In this document: positions 44,022-55,307 of the stretch, one piece after another
How positions within the stretch are numbered: position 1 is the first letter of the stretch
How the letters are laid out: each line of letters begins with the position of its first letter
Source: Grammothele lineata
Lineage: Eukaryota > Basidiomycota > Agaricomycetes > Polyporales > Polyporaceae
Direction: 5' to 3'
Assembly (NCBI GenBank): GCA_002150815.3
Contig: NDFF03000101.1
Coordinates: 186,001 to 250,000, forward strand
Length of the DNA stretch: 64,000 nucleotides
The notes under the pieces: generated by a model
Seen by the model: only the letters and a program-made list of their open reading frames with translations
The model's database searches: none
What the model was told of the DNA's origin: nothing
Program-made: the position numbers and the translations under genes

Positions 44022-46326
44022 TGTGGTCTCCATTCCCAGGATTCAGAAACTGGGAGCAAACGAAGCAGATAGGCTCGGTCGCGATCCCCCTTGCCCTCGT
44101 ACGTCACCTTTACTGCACTGCACAAGTATTGTTCGCTTTAGCAGCTACTGTTGGCGTCATAGATCGCGCATCAAGTCTTCCGCAAGTTTGAGACCTACTC
44201 GTTCATTATTCACGCGACTTTGCTTGTCGCACCACCCGCGTTCGTGGCATGGCGAGTGGCCGCTCAACCAGACGCGCTCATCGCTCTTTCAGAGGCCTTC
44301 TACACGTCCTGCCTTGCATATTCAACTACTATACTCGCGTCTGTTATTATCTATCGCCTGTCACCACTCCATCCCCTCGCGCGCTACCCCGGTCCTATAT
44401 TATGGCGCGTTTCCATGCTCTTTCCTGGACTATATTCGACGACGGGGAACAAGAGCAGATACATCAAAGCTCTACACGACCGATACGGAGACGTCGTACG
44501 GATTGGTGAGGATGGCTTCAGCTTGCACTTTAACCGTCGCGGCCCTCGCTCACCCAAGATCCCAAGGTCCTAACGAATTGTCCATCAGCGATGTGTCCGC
44601 GGTTCAAGCGCTCCTTGGAGTCTCAGGCGTTCCGAAAGGCCCTGGTTCGTACTCATAAAGCCATTGAAGCTGACATGTCCTTACTGAACGTTTCCGTCAG
44701 ACTTCGTTGGCGGCATGCTCTCCGATAAGAATTTACCTATGGTTGGTATTCTCGACTTAGACGAGCACTTGAGTCGGCGGAGAGCGTGGAATCGTGGGCT
44801 TGGGCCTGGAGCGTTGAAGGAATACGAGGGCAGGGTGGCTCAGAGGGCTCAGCAGTTGATCCACAGGCTCGAGAATCAGAACGGAGAGATTGTGCTCGGA
44901 ACATGGATCAACTACTTTGCGTACGTCTCTCATCTCTGCCCTTCCTCTGGCTTTTCATCTCATCCATGACACGTGCTCCGCAGGTATGACTTCATGTGTG
45001 ACATGGCGTATGTTTTTATCTTCCTGTCTCGCACCCCGTAACACGCTTGGCTGACGTACCTATACAGGTTTGGTGGTGGGTCAGAACTCTTGCAGAACGG
45101 CGATAAGAACAACATCTGGCGCGTTCTCGAGCAAGGCATGGTGTACGTATTGTGCCCAAAACTTCTGCTCCATCGTAAGCTCAATGCTTGGTCCAGTATA
45201 GCGACGTGCTTCGCACACATGCCGTGGCTTGGCGTCTATGTCGGCCACATCCCCGGGGCAGCAGCACCTCTAAATGCGCTCCTCGCTCGGGGGCGCGAAC
45301 TTGCCCAAGCTCGGGTGGATCGCGGATCCAGTATCCGCGACCTGTTCCACTACCTTGTGAGTCAGTCCACCATCGTCCCGCGAAGTTGCATAACATCGGT
45401 CCCCAGAACAACGAAGACTTGCCCGACAAGCCCCCACCTCCGACCCGCCAGCTCATTGACGATGGGATACTCGCCGTCGTCGCTGGGTCAGACACAACAT
45501 CGAGCGCCCTGACGAGCTTTTTCTTCTGCATTCTCACACATCCGGAGGTGTACGAGAGGGTGAGACAGGAAGTGGACAAGTTCTATCCGCAGGGAGAGAA
45601 CGCTTTCGACCCCAAGTCCCACCGTGAGATGCATTATCTGCAGGCGGTTATGTCAGCATCCACTTCAACTGTGCACGTCCTTTACCTGACGCGCTGACAT
45701 TGTTTCCAGAAACGAAACATTGCGTCTCTTCCCGCCAGTTGCGGGTGCGGGCATGCGCAAGGTCCCCGCGGGCAGCGAACCTGTCGTCGTAGGCTCTATG
45801 TACGTAACTTACCTTATCTCCGTTTACCTTCACCGTGACTCTTTGTATGGAGACGAAGCTGACCCGATGCGTTGCGCGCAGATATCTCCCTCCCGGAACC
45901 GGATTTCGCATGCCCGCCTACACCTACCATCACGACGAACGCAATTTCTCCTTCCCAGGCACCTTCTGGCCCGAGCGCTGGCTCGCCGCTTCGGGTTCCC
46001 TGCCTCTACCCGCTGCTCTCGCCTGTCTTCCCCAGAGATCCTTGCGCGGTTCCTCCCCCCCTCCCTCCAAGTCACTATCCACGCCGGGCACCTTCACCCT
46101 TGCTCACAACGACATCGCGTTCCTGCCCTTCTCATACGGGCCGATGAATTGTCCTGGGAAAGGTCTCGCGATGCTCGAGATGCGCACTGTGGCATGCGCA
46201 TTACTACAGCGGTTTAACGTCGAGCTGTGCGAGGGATGGGACCCGACACGATACGAGACGGGGTACAAGGACTACTTCAGTGCGACACGGCCGGAGTTGC
46301 CTATCGTGCTACACAAGCGGTGGTAA
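44022..46326 (+). CDS. Cytochrome P450 monooxygenase (P450-E)
   Basis: The ATG at 44022 (MWSPFPGFRNWEQTKQIG) was chosen; the frame further up opens only at a GTG. After an intron it continues IAHQVFRKFETYSFIIH. In order: HPLARYPGPILWRVSML; KALHDRYGDVVRIG; GPNELSISDVSAVQALLG; RRRAWNRGLGPGALKEYE; YDFMCDMA and FGGGSELLQNGDKNNIW; CFAHMPWLGVYVGHIPG; the I-helix AVVAGSDTTSSALT; the K-helix NETLRLFPPVAGAGMR; RYLPPGTGFRMPAYTYHHD; FWPERW; and the haem loop FSYGPMNCPGKGLAMLEMR. It ends ELPIVLHKRW and TAA at 46324-46326. Intact by reading and very similar to P450-C. The 3' end converges on the dynamin-like gene, 127 bp away. Confidence 0.89.
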
Positions 46327-46453
46327 TCTATTGTCAATCGATATTGCTATGCAGAACATGGGTGAAGACGACCGAGATCCATGGAAATACACGGAATGTT
46401 TGATTTCTGTACAACACGTTGATCGTGCACGCTACGGTTAGAGAATACAACCA

Positions 46454-49400
46454 TCAGAACACACAGTTCTCAAGACGCCTACGGAACTCCCTCAGCTGCT
46501 GCAGCTGTTTCGTCAGCCGCTCTCGCTCTTGCCCAATCTTTGGATCTTCTTCGAGCCAGGAAGCGAAGCGTTGCCCTGCATCCTGCCCATCCATGTTAAG
46601 CTTTTGGATGAGGTGCTCCTGGAGTCCGTCCGCGAATCGTTGCACGAAGTCGTGCTGGATCATGGTCGGAACGGCGTCGACGAAACGCTGCACAAATAAT
46701 ATGGTATGAGACAAACGGACAACGTGAAACATTGTAAGCAAAAGTTTCACCTCGAATGCGACTTGGAAGAACGCCCGGACTTCAGCCATGAGATGCAACT
46801 CGTCGTCATATGGATCAGTAGGAAGCATTTTCCGAAAGTCTATAGCCGTGATAGAGCGGTAGCCAAGGTCTCTAAGGGCGCGGAGCGCCGTAACCTCAAG
46901 GCTGGCAATAGTGTCGGGATGAGTGGAGATAGGATGCCCATGCCCAGGGTTGTAATCTCCTCCACTCAACCGGACGAGCTTGTAGTGCTCGTACCATATT
47001 TCAGTAGTTCTCTTGTAGTGGTACACGTTGTGAGTGAAATATATGTCGCCCTCGCGACTGAGAATGCTGCTGAGAGCATTCAGCGCTTGGAAGTAGCCCG
47101 TTGCTTTGTGCGCCTCTATGATCAGTCTACGGCGACACGTTTCGAAAAAATCAGTACTATTGTTCGCAGTGAATCCTTCGCGAACCTACCGTATCTGGCT
47201 CTTTAGCTTTGGAAAGTGTTTGAAGTGCTGCTTCAAGAGAGACTCAAGTACATCCTTCAGAATGCCATCGATACCATAGAAGCAGTGGCGAGATGGTGCC
47301 GGCCAGTGTTCCAGGAAGCCCGAAATCAGCTTCTTCTTGGCCGCGTAGGGGACGGGGAATGGGAGCTGCCAGCCGGTGTGCCTGAAAGTAACAACTTGGT
47401 AAAATGTTTCGCGAGTATGTATAATAGGATTCAGACGTACTCTTTGATGACCCTCCTGACATCGATGACTCCCATAACTCGGACGTTGGATCCTTGCACA
47501 TGGCTGACTTCATGACCCACTATGTCCACAACGTCGGGTATGCCCTGCGTACTGAACGCTGACCCGGAGGTCGGCGAGGCCGGTATAGATACCGGTTCTG
47601 CGGCGTAAATAGCCTCGACAACGGAATTCGTGAGAGGTGGGATCTCAAACCAGCCGTCCAACATACGAGAGTTCCGATCTTCATCCAGGAGATAGGGTGG
47701 GTCCGATGGCTTAACATGATTCTCGGGAGAGTTGAACGGTCGGAAGTCCGGGGCAGTAGCGCGGACCGCACGTTTGAAGACTAAGTACTCCCCACGGCTG
47801 CGGTGGACGAAGCTCTTGTCGTCGGCAAGGCCGTAGGCGACATTTTTCACGTCCTTGCAGAAGTCAGTCGTGAGCCGAACGATCTCGGCCGTCGGACTCG
47901 TCGTGTGGAGAGGCTCCGGAAGGCCAGCTAGCTCCCGCTCGCGGTCGGCGAGGAGCTTAGCTACCTGCTCTCCCAGCCTAGGAATGCTGCAATCCATGAC
48001 GAAGTCAGTGAAAGCTCGCGAGAAAGTTCGAATTGACTAACGCCTCGGAGAGCACTCGCATGAGGAGACGGCTGATATCACGGACAAGAGCATCGACGCC
48101 GAGTCGCCTACGCGCAGACCCCTGGAGGTCCTTCCAAGGAGCGTTTGACCTAAAGATGCCGGTCGCGATCTGAGTGAGCTCTTGACGAGAGATCCTGCGT
48201 TGGCGCTCGTCGTCAAGAGGAAGTCGGACGGCGTAGTAGCCGAGGTTGAGAATGTGCCTCGGAGTCTTGCCTTCGAAGATGTTCTTCCACCTGTCGTGGC
48301 TGTGAATATCTCCCGATGTGACTCGGTCCGCCTTCGTGACGACGCCTGGAATAGATTCTCTTGGTTCAGCGAGGAGTAAAGCTGACAGCAGACTCGGATG
48401 GACTCAGAGTGACATACCGATGGTGCGTATCCCTTCCTCGTCCACCTGCTTAGCCATCAACATTGCCTTTTGGTTCTCAAGGTCGTCTGCCGACAGCGCG
48501 AAATCATCAATAGTGCACTGATAAAACGAAGAGAAGTTACTACATACCGCTAGCAGGGACGGTTACGAGAATGAAAGTCGAGGGAGACGTGATGTAGTCT
48601 TGCACGATATCGCGCACGCACTTCACGACTTCCGGCTCTTCGTTCTCGACAAGACCTGCGGGCCTGTCACTCAGTTGTGCCCTCAAACCCTCGTCGGAAG
48701 TATCGGACTTACCGGGCAAGTCTACGAAGCTCAAATCCGCGCCATGAGGATCCTCGATCTCAATAACGACCACGTCCCTTGTGAGTGTCAAAACGCTCGG
48801 GACCGCGGAGTCTCTATCTATCAACTGTTTGACCTCATCACGGGTTTTCGTCTTGAAGGAATCGGTGCTGAGGTAATTTCTGCATAGAAGCGCAGCCTGT
48901 GCGCGCCTAATCCACAGCTCGACGTCGTCACCAGATAGAAGCTTCGGGCTGAACTGATTGTCCTGTTCTCCCGCGACGCGCAAGGAGATCGTGCACGACC
49001 ACTCGTCGGCGGACAGGATAGTGCATTCCATGGGGCACCTGGACAGGTAGGCTATTAACGTCCTGCAGCACAGCAGATGAGACGGACGAGTGGCATGCCT
49101 TGTACACATCGAATCATCGCGAGGAACCGTGATCTAACGGGTGAACGTGAGTCTGTGTATATACACTGAAAAATGAAGACGGAATACCCCAGTAACAGCT
49201 TCTACAAGGGAACTCTTCCCGACTATCGCGTCCGAGATCAGTGAAGAAGTCCCGCAGAATCATTGCTGGGTAGGGGAGGACACACCGGACTGGCTACCGA
49301 TGACCACGATACGCGGAATTTCCAGATCTGCTGCCGGAACACTGCAGGATAAATCAGAATCGCGGTCATGCTCGAAGTAAATGATGATACTTACCCAAGT

Positions 49401-49857
49401 CCTCGAAGGTCGCGCATAAGTCTCATCAACTCACGCCGCTTCCGTGCGTACTCGCTATCATTAACGGTTTGACCGGAGGTCTCGCCGTCGTACTCTCTTC
49501 CTCCGTGACTTTCTTCGCCATTACTTCCTCCTCCGGGACCTCCGGACCCGCCTGCGTCACGGCTATTGTCGTCTCCAGACTTCTCTTCACGTTCGTTAGT
49601 AAAGATATCGTCGCCGTCGTACTCCGGAGTAGATTCATGGCGGCTTTTTCCCTAGAGACATGACACGACGGAAAGTCAGCTGACAGCGAAAGGCACGGGG
49701 CAACGAGTACTCAAATGATACAATACCCACAGCTGAACCCCTAGTGCCCCTCCTATGTGTGAATGCAGCCAAGTCAGCGAATGGCGCGTCACTGGGGTGT
49801 ACGGGGGACTCGCCTGCTGAAGAGGCCAAACCCGAAAGCTCTGCCTTCTCCTGACAT
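46454..49857 (-). CDS. Dynamin-like large GTPase (Mx/Vps1-type)
   Basis: The start MSGEGRAFGFGLFSRR (49857) is spliced to an acidic Gly/Ser-rich linker and then to YARKRRELMRLMRDLRGLG. The GTPase domain follows: ADLEIPRIVVIG and the P-loop GSQSVGKSSLVEAVTG (G1, split by an intron), VPRDDSMCTR and CPMECTILSADEW (G2 region), VDLPG (G3), TKADRVTSGD (G4). The middle/stalk domain covers about 47.4-48.3 kb (ALVRDISRLLMRVLSEALP, VYNR-like parts and NSRMLDGWFEIPPLTN). The C-terminal GED-like region contains EVTALRALRDLGYRS, then RFVDAVPTMIQHDFVQRF and ends RLENCVF at 46454. No PH domain is seen, as in Mx and Vps1-type proteins. Role: membrane remodelling or organelle/vesicle fission (family knowledge). 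The intron at 49039-49098 uses a GC donor. Confidence 0.87.
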
Positions 49858-50349
49858 TCTAGAGCGCTTGAAAGCAGAGAGTGTATAAAGCGGATGCTGG
49901 TGCTCGGAGGAGAGGAAGAGAAAGAGAGTAGGATGGGATGAGATGCAGTCGGGCTATACGTCTTGCGTTTTATATCGCAAGCAACATCGACGACAACAAA
50001 CCCTTCTTTCAGAGACCCTATCCCAACTCGTGCTGCGGTAAGCCTCCGAAGACAACGTGTATCATAGGTTCAGGAAACGCACATAACCTCATCCAAGAAC
50101 ACCACCTCCTCTGCCTTCCACGAACGTATTCGCGTCCACAACCGGACAGATAGAACCTTACCCTCGCTCAACTGATCATGCCGCAGACACCCAAGCTCGG
50201 AAACACCCCAAGCACGAACCCGTCCGAAATCCCAAACGGTATATTGCACGTCCCAATCATACACAACTTACACCCGCGTACCCATCTACGGAGGAGTGCC
50301 GCAGCGCACTCGCGCCTTCGCCATCCCGACTCGCGACCTCCTGGGGGCT
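49858..50349. other. Promoter side of dynamin-like gene / 3' flank of nuclease gene
   Basis: 0.5 kb between two minus-strand genes. No coding content is recognised. Confidence 0.4.
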
Positions 50350-52070
50350 TTAAGGGAGGTTCGTCGCCCCGTCGAAGAGGACATTGAGCCATGCGGCGAG
50401 GCGGTAGCCCTGCTTCGCGAGCTGGAGGTCGATCTGCGCTTGGGTCAGCATCGCGCCCGTCGTGCGTCACAGGGTGAGTGGGGTGAGAGGGAGCATACCA
50501 CGGGGATAGCGTTGTTGAAGTAGATGCCGCTGCACAGGTCCTCGCCCGTCGTGAAGTTGAACACCACAGTCTATCAATCATTCACGTCAGTCCCCTACTT
50601 CCCTGCGCAGGAAAGCTACAGCAGAGAAAAGACTCACGCAATCAAACGCATTCGACTCCCGCGCCCACACAAGCGGACACTCGAGCGGGGTGATCGTCGT
50701 CGCCTCCGCCGCGCGCGTCGCGTGCACGAGCGCCGTCAGCTCCCGCTCGAGCTGCGCGCCGGGGTGCGCGGCCTCGAGCTGTACGCCGGGGGGCGCGGCC
50801 TCGAGCGCGCGCCGGCGGGACTGCACGGGCTCGGTGGTGGAGGTGCAGGCGAGCCAGGAGGAGGTGAGGGACTTGAAGGAGCCGGTCTGTGCGCGAGGGT
50901 TGAGGAGGGGGTCAACAGAGGGGATGAGGATGAGGGGAAGGGGAGAGAGGGCGGACCTTGATCATGGCGACGAGGTCGGTGGCGTACTGCTGCGCCGTGC
51001 CGCCGTGGCTCGCGGCGACGTGCTTGGTGACCATGCCGGTGTCTGTGCGAGTCGTTCAGGATCGATTTCTGTGGACGGCACAAGCTAGCTTACCCCAAAC
51101 CTGATGTACTCAGGAACATCAGTAAGAATCGGGTGGGACAATGCGAAGATAGACGCACAGAGTGAAGGTTGCTGGACGACTCGCCGGAGCACTTCGCAGA
51201 AATGTCGTTGCCGCCGACCTCGAGAGCCTGAAGAAAGAAGTTAGCGCGCGAACGCGTTGCGGTCGATTGATTCGTACATACCTCGACGTGGAGAGGCTGT
51301 CCAATGTCGCCCAAGAACTAGAGACATCAAGGTAGGGATACGTCAGTGACTCGCGGGATTCTCAGGAAGAGTGTCATACGTGGTCTGTTGAGAGCGTTAG
51401 CTACGAACTCCACGAACTCGAATCCGATAGGCTCACCAATGAACAAAAGAGCCTCCTGGGTGTGCTCCGCAGTGAGACGACCATCCGTGACGCGCTGAGT
51501 AAAGTTCGCGATGGCGGTCACTAAGACACGTCAGCAATAGGTTCATCATACGCCGAACGAAGTGATTTACTCACGGATGCACTGGCCATCTCCACAGTCG
51601 CGCTGCTCGTCCACGGAGCACTCGCCGTCGAGAGGCGAGTCTGCGATGTACACGTCAGCCAACTGTGATCGTGTGTAACCTAAGACGGAAGAGTACCCTC
51701 GGCATCGACGAAGTGGAGGTCCGCGGACCACTTGAACTCAGCCTCACTCTTGACCTCATCGGCCCACTGATAACGCAGATGGCCGATTATCAGCATATAT
51801 GCGATACATCAACGCAAACGAAGCCCACAATAGCGGCCGGGCCGAGAGAGAAGTTCCACGTGGAGCCGAGGGTGTCCTGGACGAACGAAAGGGCGTTGGG
51901 GGCCAAAAACTCCTGCGCCACAAAGCTTCACAGATACGAATTCGTCAGCGACCGCATATAGCAAGTACTCGAAGATAAACGTACCCGACCGTCATGTGCC
52001 CTAGGTTTCCCCACGCATGCGCAGAGCCCGCCAAGGCGAGCAGAGAACCGACACCTACTACGCTCTTCAT
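50350..52070 (-). CDS. Secreted S1/P1-type nuclease
   Basis: Zinc-dependent single-strand nuclease/3'-nucleotidase family. The start MKSVVGVGSLLALAGSAHA is a signal peptide, and the mature protein begins WGNLGHMTVG, with the N-terminal Trp and His that bind zinc. Further family segments: KWSADLHFVDAEG, ECSVDEQRDCGDGQCI, FVANALNRP, FLGDIGQPLHVE, ALEVGGNDISAKCSGE, NLHSV followed by WDTGM, ITPLECPLVWARESNAFDC, GEDLCSGIYFNNAIP, and the C-terminal LTQAQIDLQLAKQGYRLAAW then LNVLF, with TAA at 50350. The product cleaves extracellular DNA and RNA and recovers phosphate and nucleosides (family knowledge). An in-frame 27-bp tandem duplication (50746-50799) lengthens the loop before ITPLECPL. A TATA-like box lies 61-70 bp before the ATG. 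Confidence 0.9.
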
Positions 52071-52986
52071 GATGGCTGCTGCTTGCTCGACTGAGGAGAA
52101 CCAAACCTTTACAGGTTCTCAGCCGCTTCGCTCTTATACGCATATCCTCGAGCAGTCTAAAAGTAGATCATGTCAGGACCCGCGTGCACCCATGGGAGTC
52201 TGCGCGCTCGCCCACCTGTTCGCCCTGCACGTGCGGGCACGAGCTGAGATACCGTTGCCAAAGGCGGCTTCTTCCACGCGACGTCGACCCGGCAGGAGCA
52301 GGGCGGCGTGCGGCGGGGACGCGAGGGGAGACAGGGGGAGACAGGGAAGAGAGGTCGCACCCGAGGGCCATCAGGAACTTTGAGTGAACGCGCTGAGCGG
52401 ATCGACGAAGATCGCAAACGTGCGCGAGGTAGTTGGGCGGGTGGTAGATCTACATTTATCAAGGGCGGGTGGAATGCGAACTGTAACGCTGCGGGGAAGC
52501 GAGACGTGGCTCAGAATCTCAACTGAGAGAATGTCGGCCGCGATGTCATCCTTCGAGACGAGGACGGGCGAGCGAGACTTACGTGGCGGTCAGGACTGTC
52601 GAGAACATTCGCGGCACACAGTCACATATGTGTCGTGGGCTAGGGTAGAAGCTCGTGAGCAGGTACGAGTGCGCATATCTAGCCAATAGAGCTCTCAGGA
52701 TGGAGGAAGATGAAAGGGCTTTATCAAGCGCCGGCGAGGACCGCAAGACGTGCGATGTATGTAGGCGCTGGGCGCGTCGTCTTTCCCGCTCGCTCACCAC
52801 ATTCCGCCCACCGTCGTCGATATGGACCAGAGCCGAAACAAACGTCCCGTACAACACAACACCATCCATTACTCTGAAAGTATACGTATAATAACTGCAA
52901 GATAACTGTACGGAAGGTCCTTGATCCTCCAGCTCAACCTACCCCGCCCTCGCGTCCCCCGTCGCCTCCATCTGCGCATGCCTTGC
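52071..52986. other. Upstream region of S1/P1 nuclease
   Basis: 0.9 kb. It holds the TATA-like box listed separately. Beyond that, GC-rich sequence with overlapping frames on both strands that show no domain. Confidence 0.4.
52131..52140 (-). promoter_or_regulatory. TATA-like box of the nuclease gene
   Basis: On the minus strand it reads CGTATAAGAG, 61-70 bp upstream of the ATG at 52070. This is a usual place for a basidiomycete TATA box with a short 5' UTR. Confidence 0.45.
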
Positions 52987-54054
52987 TCACCGCTGCATCC
53001 TGCTCATCATCTGGGTCATATGCTTGTACCTCAACGTATTCGGCGACGTCTTCATCTTCTTAGCGACCTCCCCCGCCGCCTCCACACCCAACGCCTGCAA
53101 CTGCTTCTGCGCAGACCTTTCCCTCGCCTTCTCCTTCGCCTCGCGTCTCTGCTGCTTCAAGTACGCGCGCTTCGCCGGACTGGTCTTGCTCCGCAAGGAC
53201 ATGACGGAGCGTGCGCTCGCGCGCGACTTGGCGGAGCTTGGGGTGCGCCTGCTCGATGCAGATCCGGGGGCGGAGACTGTGCCGCGGCGGGTGGGACGGG
53301 GCGTGTGCGGGAACCCGAAGAGGGCAACGGAGAGCGGGATGTGCTCGGGGCGAAGCGGCGACGAGGGCGGCGAGGGCGGGGCGGACTCGTCGGTGTGCAT
53401 CTCGACTTCCGCTTCGTAGTCGTGTGAGTCGTCGGACCCGCTGACCATGTCCTCGTTGACGATGTCTTCCCAGGGGACGATCTCCTCTCCGCCGCCGGAG
53501 CCGCTCCCGCCATCGCTCTCGTCGCTCATCTCGACGTCCGCCGCGTACTCGTCCCCGAATGGGTCGCAGGCCTCGGTAACTTCGACGTCGGCATCTCCAT
53601 CGGCTTCGGTGGACCTTTTAATGCCCCCACGGATACCCCGGAGGAAGGTCTTCAATGTCTTTCTTGCGCGCGCCTTACCTTTACCCTTACCGCGGGCCTT
53701 TTCCGCTTTTCGCTTTCCACCGTCCCTCCAACTCGCACCATCATCGATTTCGTCCAACAGCCTCTGCCGGTCACCCACACGCCCGCGCCACCTGCTGCCT
53801 CTCCGACTCGCGAGCGCCGCGAACGCCGCGCGCCCACGCTTCCTTCGACTCTGCCCCTCGCCTCCGTCCCCGTCTTGGTCCATGAACGGCCCAGCCACGC
53901 TCGCGCTGTCGCCAGCAACAGGGAAGCTCGGGGAGACGGGCGAGCTGACGGACATCAAGTCCTCCTCTGTCGCCGCTGCCGCTGCCGCTAGGGCGGCGCG
54001 GTGCTCCAGCACCGCCGCCCTGACGAAGTCTATGCCGTTGTGAGTCGCGTTCAT
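52987..54054 (-). CDS. Hypothetical low-complexity protein, intronless, acidic centre and basic coiled C-terminus
   Basis: A single-exon frame of 355 codons starting MNATHNGIDFVRAAVLEHRA. The N-terminus is Ala-rich and helical. From about residue 65 come strongly basic patches (RRKRGRAAFAALASRRGSRW, KAEKARGKGKGKARARKT) that look like nuclear localisation signals. The centre is acidic (EMSDESDGGSGSGGGEE). A Pro/Ser-rich part follows (SAPPSPPSSPLRPEHIP), and the C-terminal 70 residues are a basic helix (KRAYLKQQRREAKEKARERS). I know no family for it. Its composition suggests a nuclear or nucleolar protein. The plus-strand frames across it are GC-driven shadows: this frame is the one with a good start and structured composition. 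Confidence 0.65.
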   Translation of the reverse strand: MNATHNGIDFVRAAVLEHRAALAAAAAATEEDLMSVSSPVSPSFPVAGDSASVAGPFMDQDGDGGEGQSRRKRGRAAFAALASRRGSRWRGRVGDRQRLLDEIDDGASWRDGGKRKAEKARGKGKGKARARKTLKTFLRGIRGGIKRSTEADGDADVEVTEACDPFGDEYAADVEMSDESDGGSGSGGGEEIVPWEDIVNEDMVSGSDDSHDYEAEVEMHTDESAPPSPPSSPLRPEHIPLSVALFGFPHTPRPTRRGTVSAPGSASSRRTPSSAKSRASARSVMSLRSKTSPAKRAYLKQQRREAKEKARERSAQKQLQALGVEAAGEVAKKMKTSPNTLRYKHMTQMMSRMQR

Positions 54055-54495
54055 CTCTTCTTCTGTACTTCTTCAGTCTGGAGAAAGGACGTGGAAGACT
54101 TGGCTGGGTCTCGGTCCAAACGAGGGGAGGAGGGTGTGAAGTGAGAGGCGAGAGACGTGAGGAGTGAGTGGCGGCGCGGGAGAACGGGATGTAGGCTAAC
54201 TACGCGCGCGGGAGGAAGAGTAGTGAAAGAGTGGTGGAAGGCATGTCTACGAGGCGCGTACGGCTGGCTAAATGCTGTCAGGTCGATTGTAGAAACATCT
54301 TTCTTTCACCGTTGGGTATAAAGGAGGCGTGATAATGAAAGGTGGTTGGATTTGACACTGGTGTTGGTGCAAACATAGCGCGCGATCCGGGCAGTGTGAC
54401 CAGAAGAAACGAAGGTCTAATTTACGCAAAACTAAGTGTCTTGAGCTATGTGCGTCGACTGCACGTTGCAAAGTTATGCCCAAGGGCGATTAGAG

Positions 54496-54500
54496 AAAAA
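54496..54500 (-). terminator. RNA polymerase III T-run after tRNA-Thr
   Basis: Five consecutive T on the minus strand, starting 5 bases after the tRNA 3' end at 54506. Confidence 0.75.
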
Positions 54501-54505
54501 GAACA

Positions 54506-54590
54506 TGCCACATACCCGGGTCGAACGAGTGACCTCCCCATGACCTTGTGGGATACAAGTGGGGCGCGCATACCACTACGCCAATGCGGC
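54506..54590 (-). tRNA. tRNA-Thr(UGU) with a 12-nt intron
   Basis: On the minus strand, 85 nt fold into a full cloverleaf: acceptor GCCGCAT/ATGTGGC (one G-U pair), D stem GCGT/GCGC with loop AGTGGTAT, anticodon stem CCCCA/TGGGG, variable loop AGGTC, and T arm ACTCG-TTCGACC-CGGGT. The anticodon loop reads CTTGTA, then 12 extra bases (TCCCACAAGGTC), then A. Anticodon UGU is therefore at positions 34-36, with the intron in the canonical place between 37 and 38. The discriminator base is A, and a T5 terminator follows. Confidence 0.9.
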
Positions 54591-55307
54591 AGGTGTTCTT
54601 TTCGTCTTTTGCTTAGTGTCGTTCTGTCGTGTCGGCATGCTTGTCCTCCGGAGAACGGCCAGACTGAACGAGACCTCGTCGAAGTTGCCACAGGCCGCCA
54701 TCATCATGCCGTCTCTCTGCACCCGGTATACGTCTCATTTCCCGCGTAAGTCATAACAAGATCGTCGCAGAGGCCTACACCATGAACGATCACAAAGGCA
54801 GCATGGAAGCCCTCGCGACTCACCTCCAGAAGTCCGTTCTCTGTCTCTCTGACGTCGAAGCTAGCACGCGCGCTGCGGCTCAGATCACGGTGCGCAACCC
54901 AGCCCCCCACAATTTGTATTGCCCCTGCCCCACTCACGCTCTCGACGCTCCCAGGCAAAGTCTAAACCTCGCCCCGCACGGGGGTCACCTGCCCAGCCGC
55001 CGCGCTATTTCGGCGGCCAGCCCGTTCCAGAAGCGGCCGCGCGGTCCTTCTCCGGACGCGCCCCCTGTCCCCGCCGCGCCCCCTGTGGGCCTGTGCGTGG
55101 TGCGATGGGCAGGGAACCCGCTGTGGGGTGGGATATAATGTGTGTGGGGGGATAGGAGGGAATCCCATCCCACGGTTTGTTCGCCTTGACTACTTACTGC
55201 CTCCACCGTCCTCGTCCTGCGTTGAGCTTGCTATTCTCTCGCGTCCGCCGTCTCGACTACTGCTGAAGTAAGAGCCACTTCTCGCCCGCGACAACACTCG
55301 AATCGCT

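Larger units (their letters stand above)
54055..55307. other. Intergenic with tRNA-Thr; promoter side of COX gene
   Basis: 1.25 kb. Apart from the tRNA at 54506-54590 no gene is seen. A GATATAATG element at 55131-55139 lies about 170 bp before the COX subunit start and might be its TATA-like element. Confidence 0.45.

Noticed and set aside
52921..54043. Plus-strand frames across 52.9-54.0 kb
   Set aside because: The minus-strand 355-codon frame has the better start, continuous structured composition and length. The plus frames are fragmented and Arg/Pro-rich.
54704..54958. 84-codon minus frame upstream of the COX subunit gene
   Set aside because: No recognisable domain and no splice partner; it lies in the likely promoter region of the COX gene.
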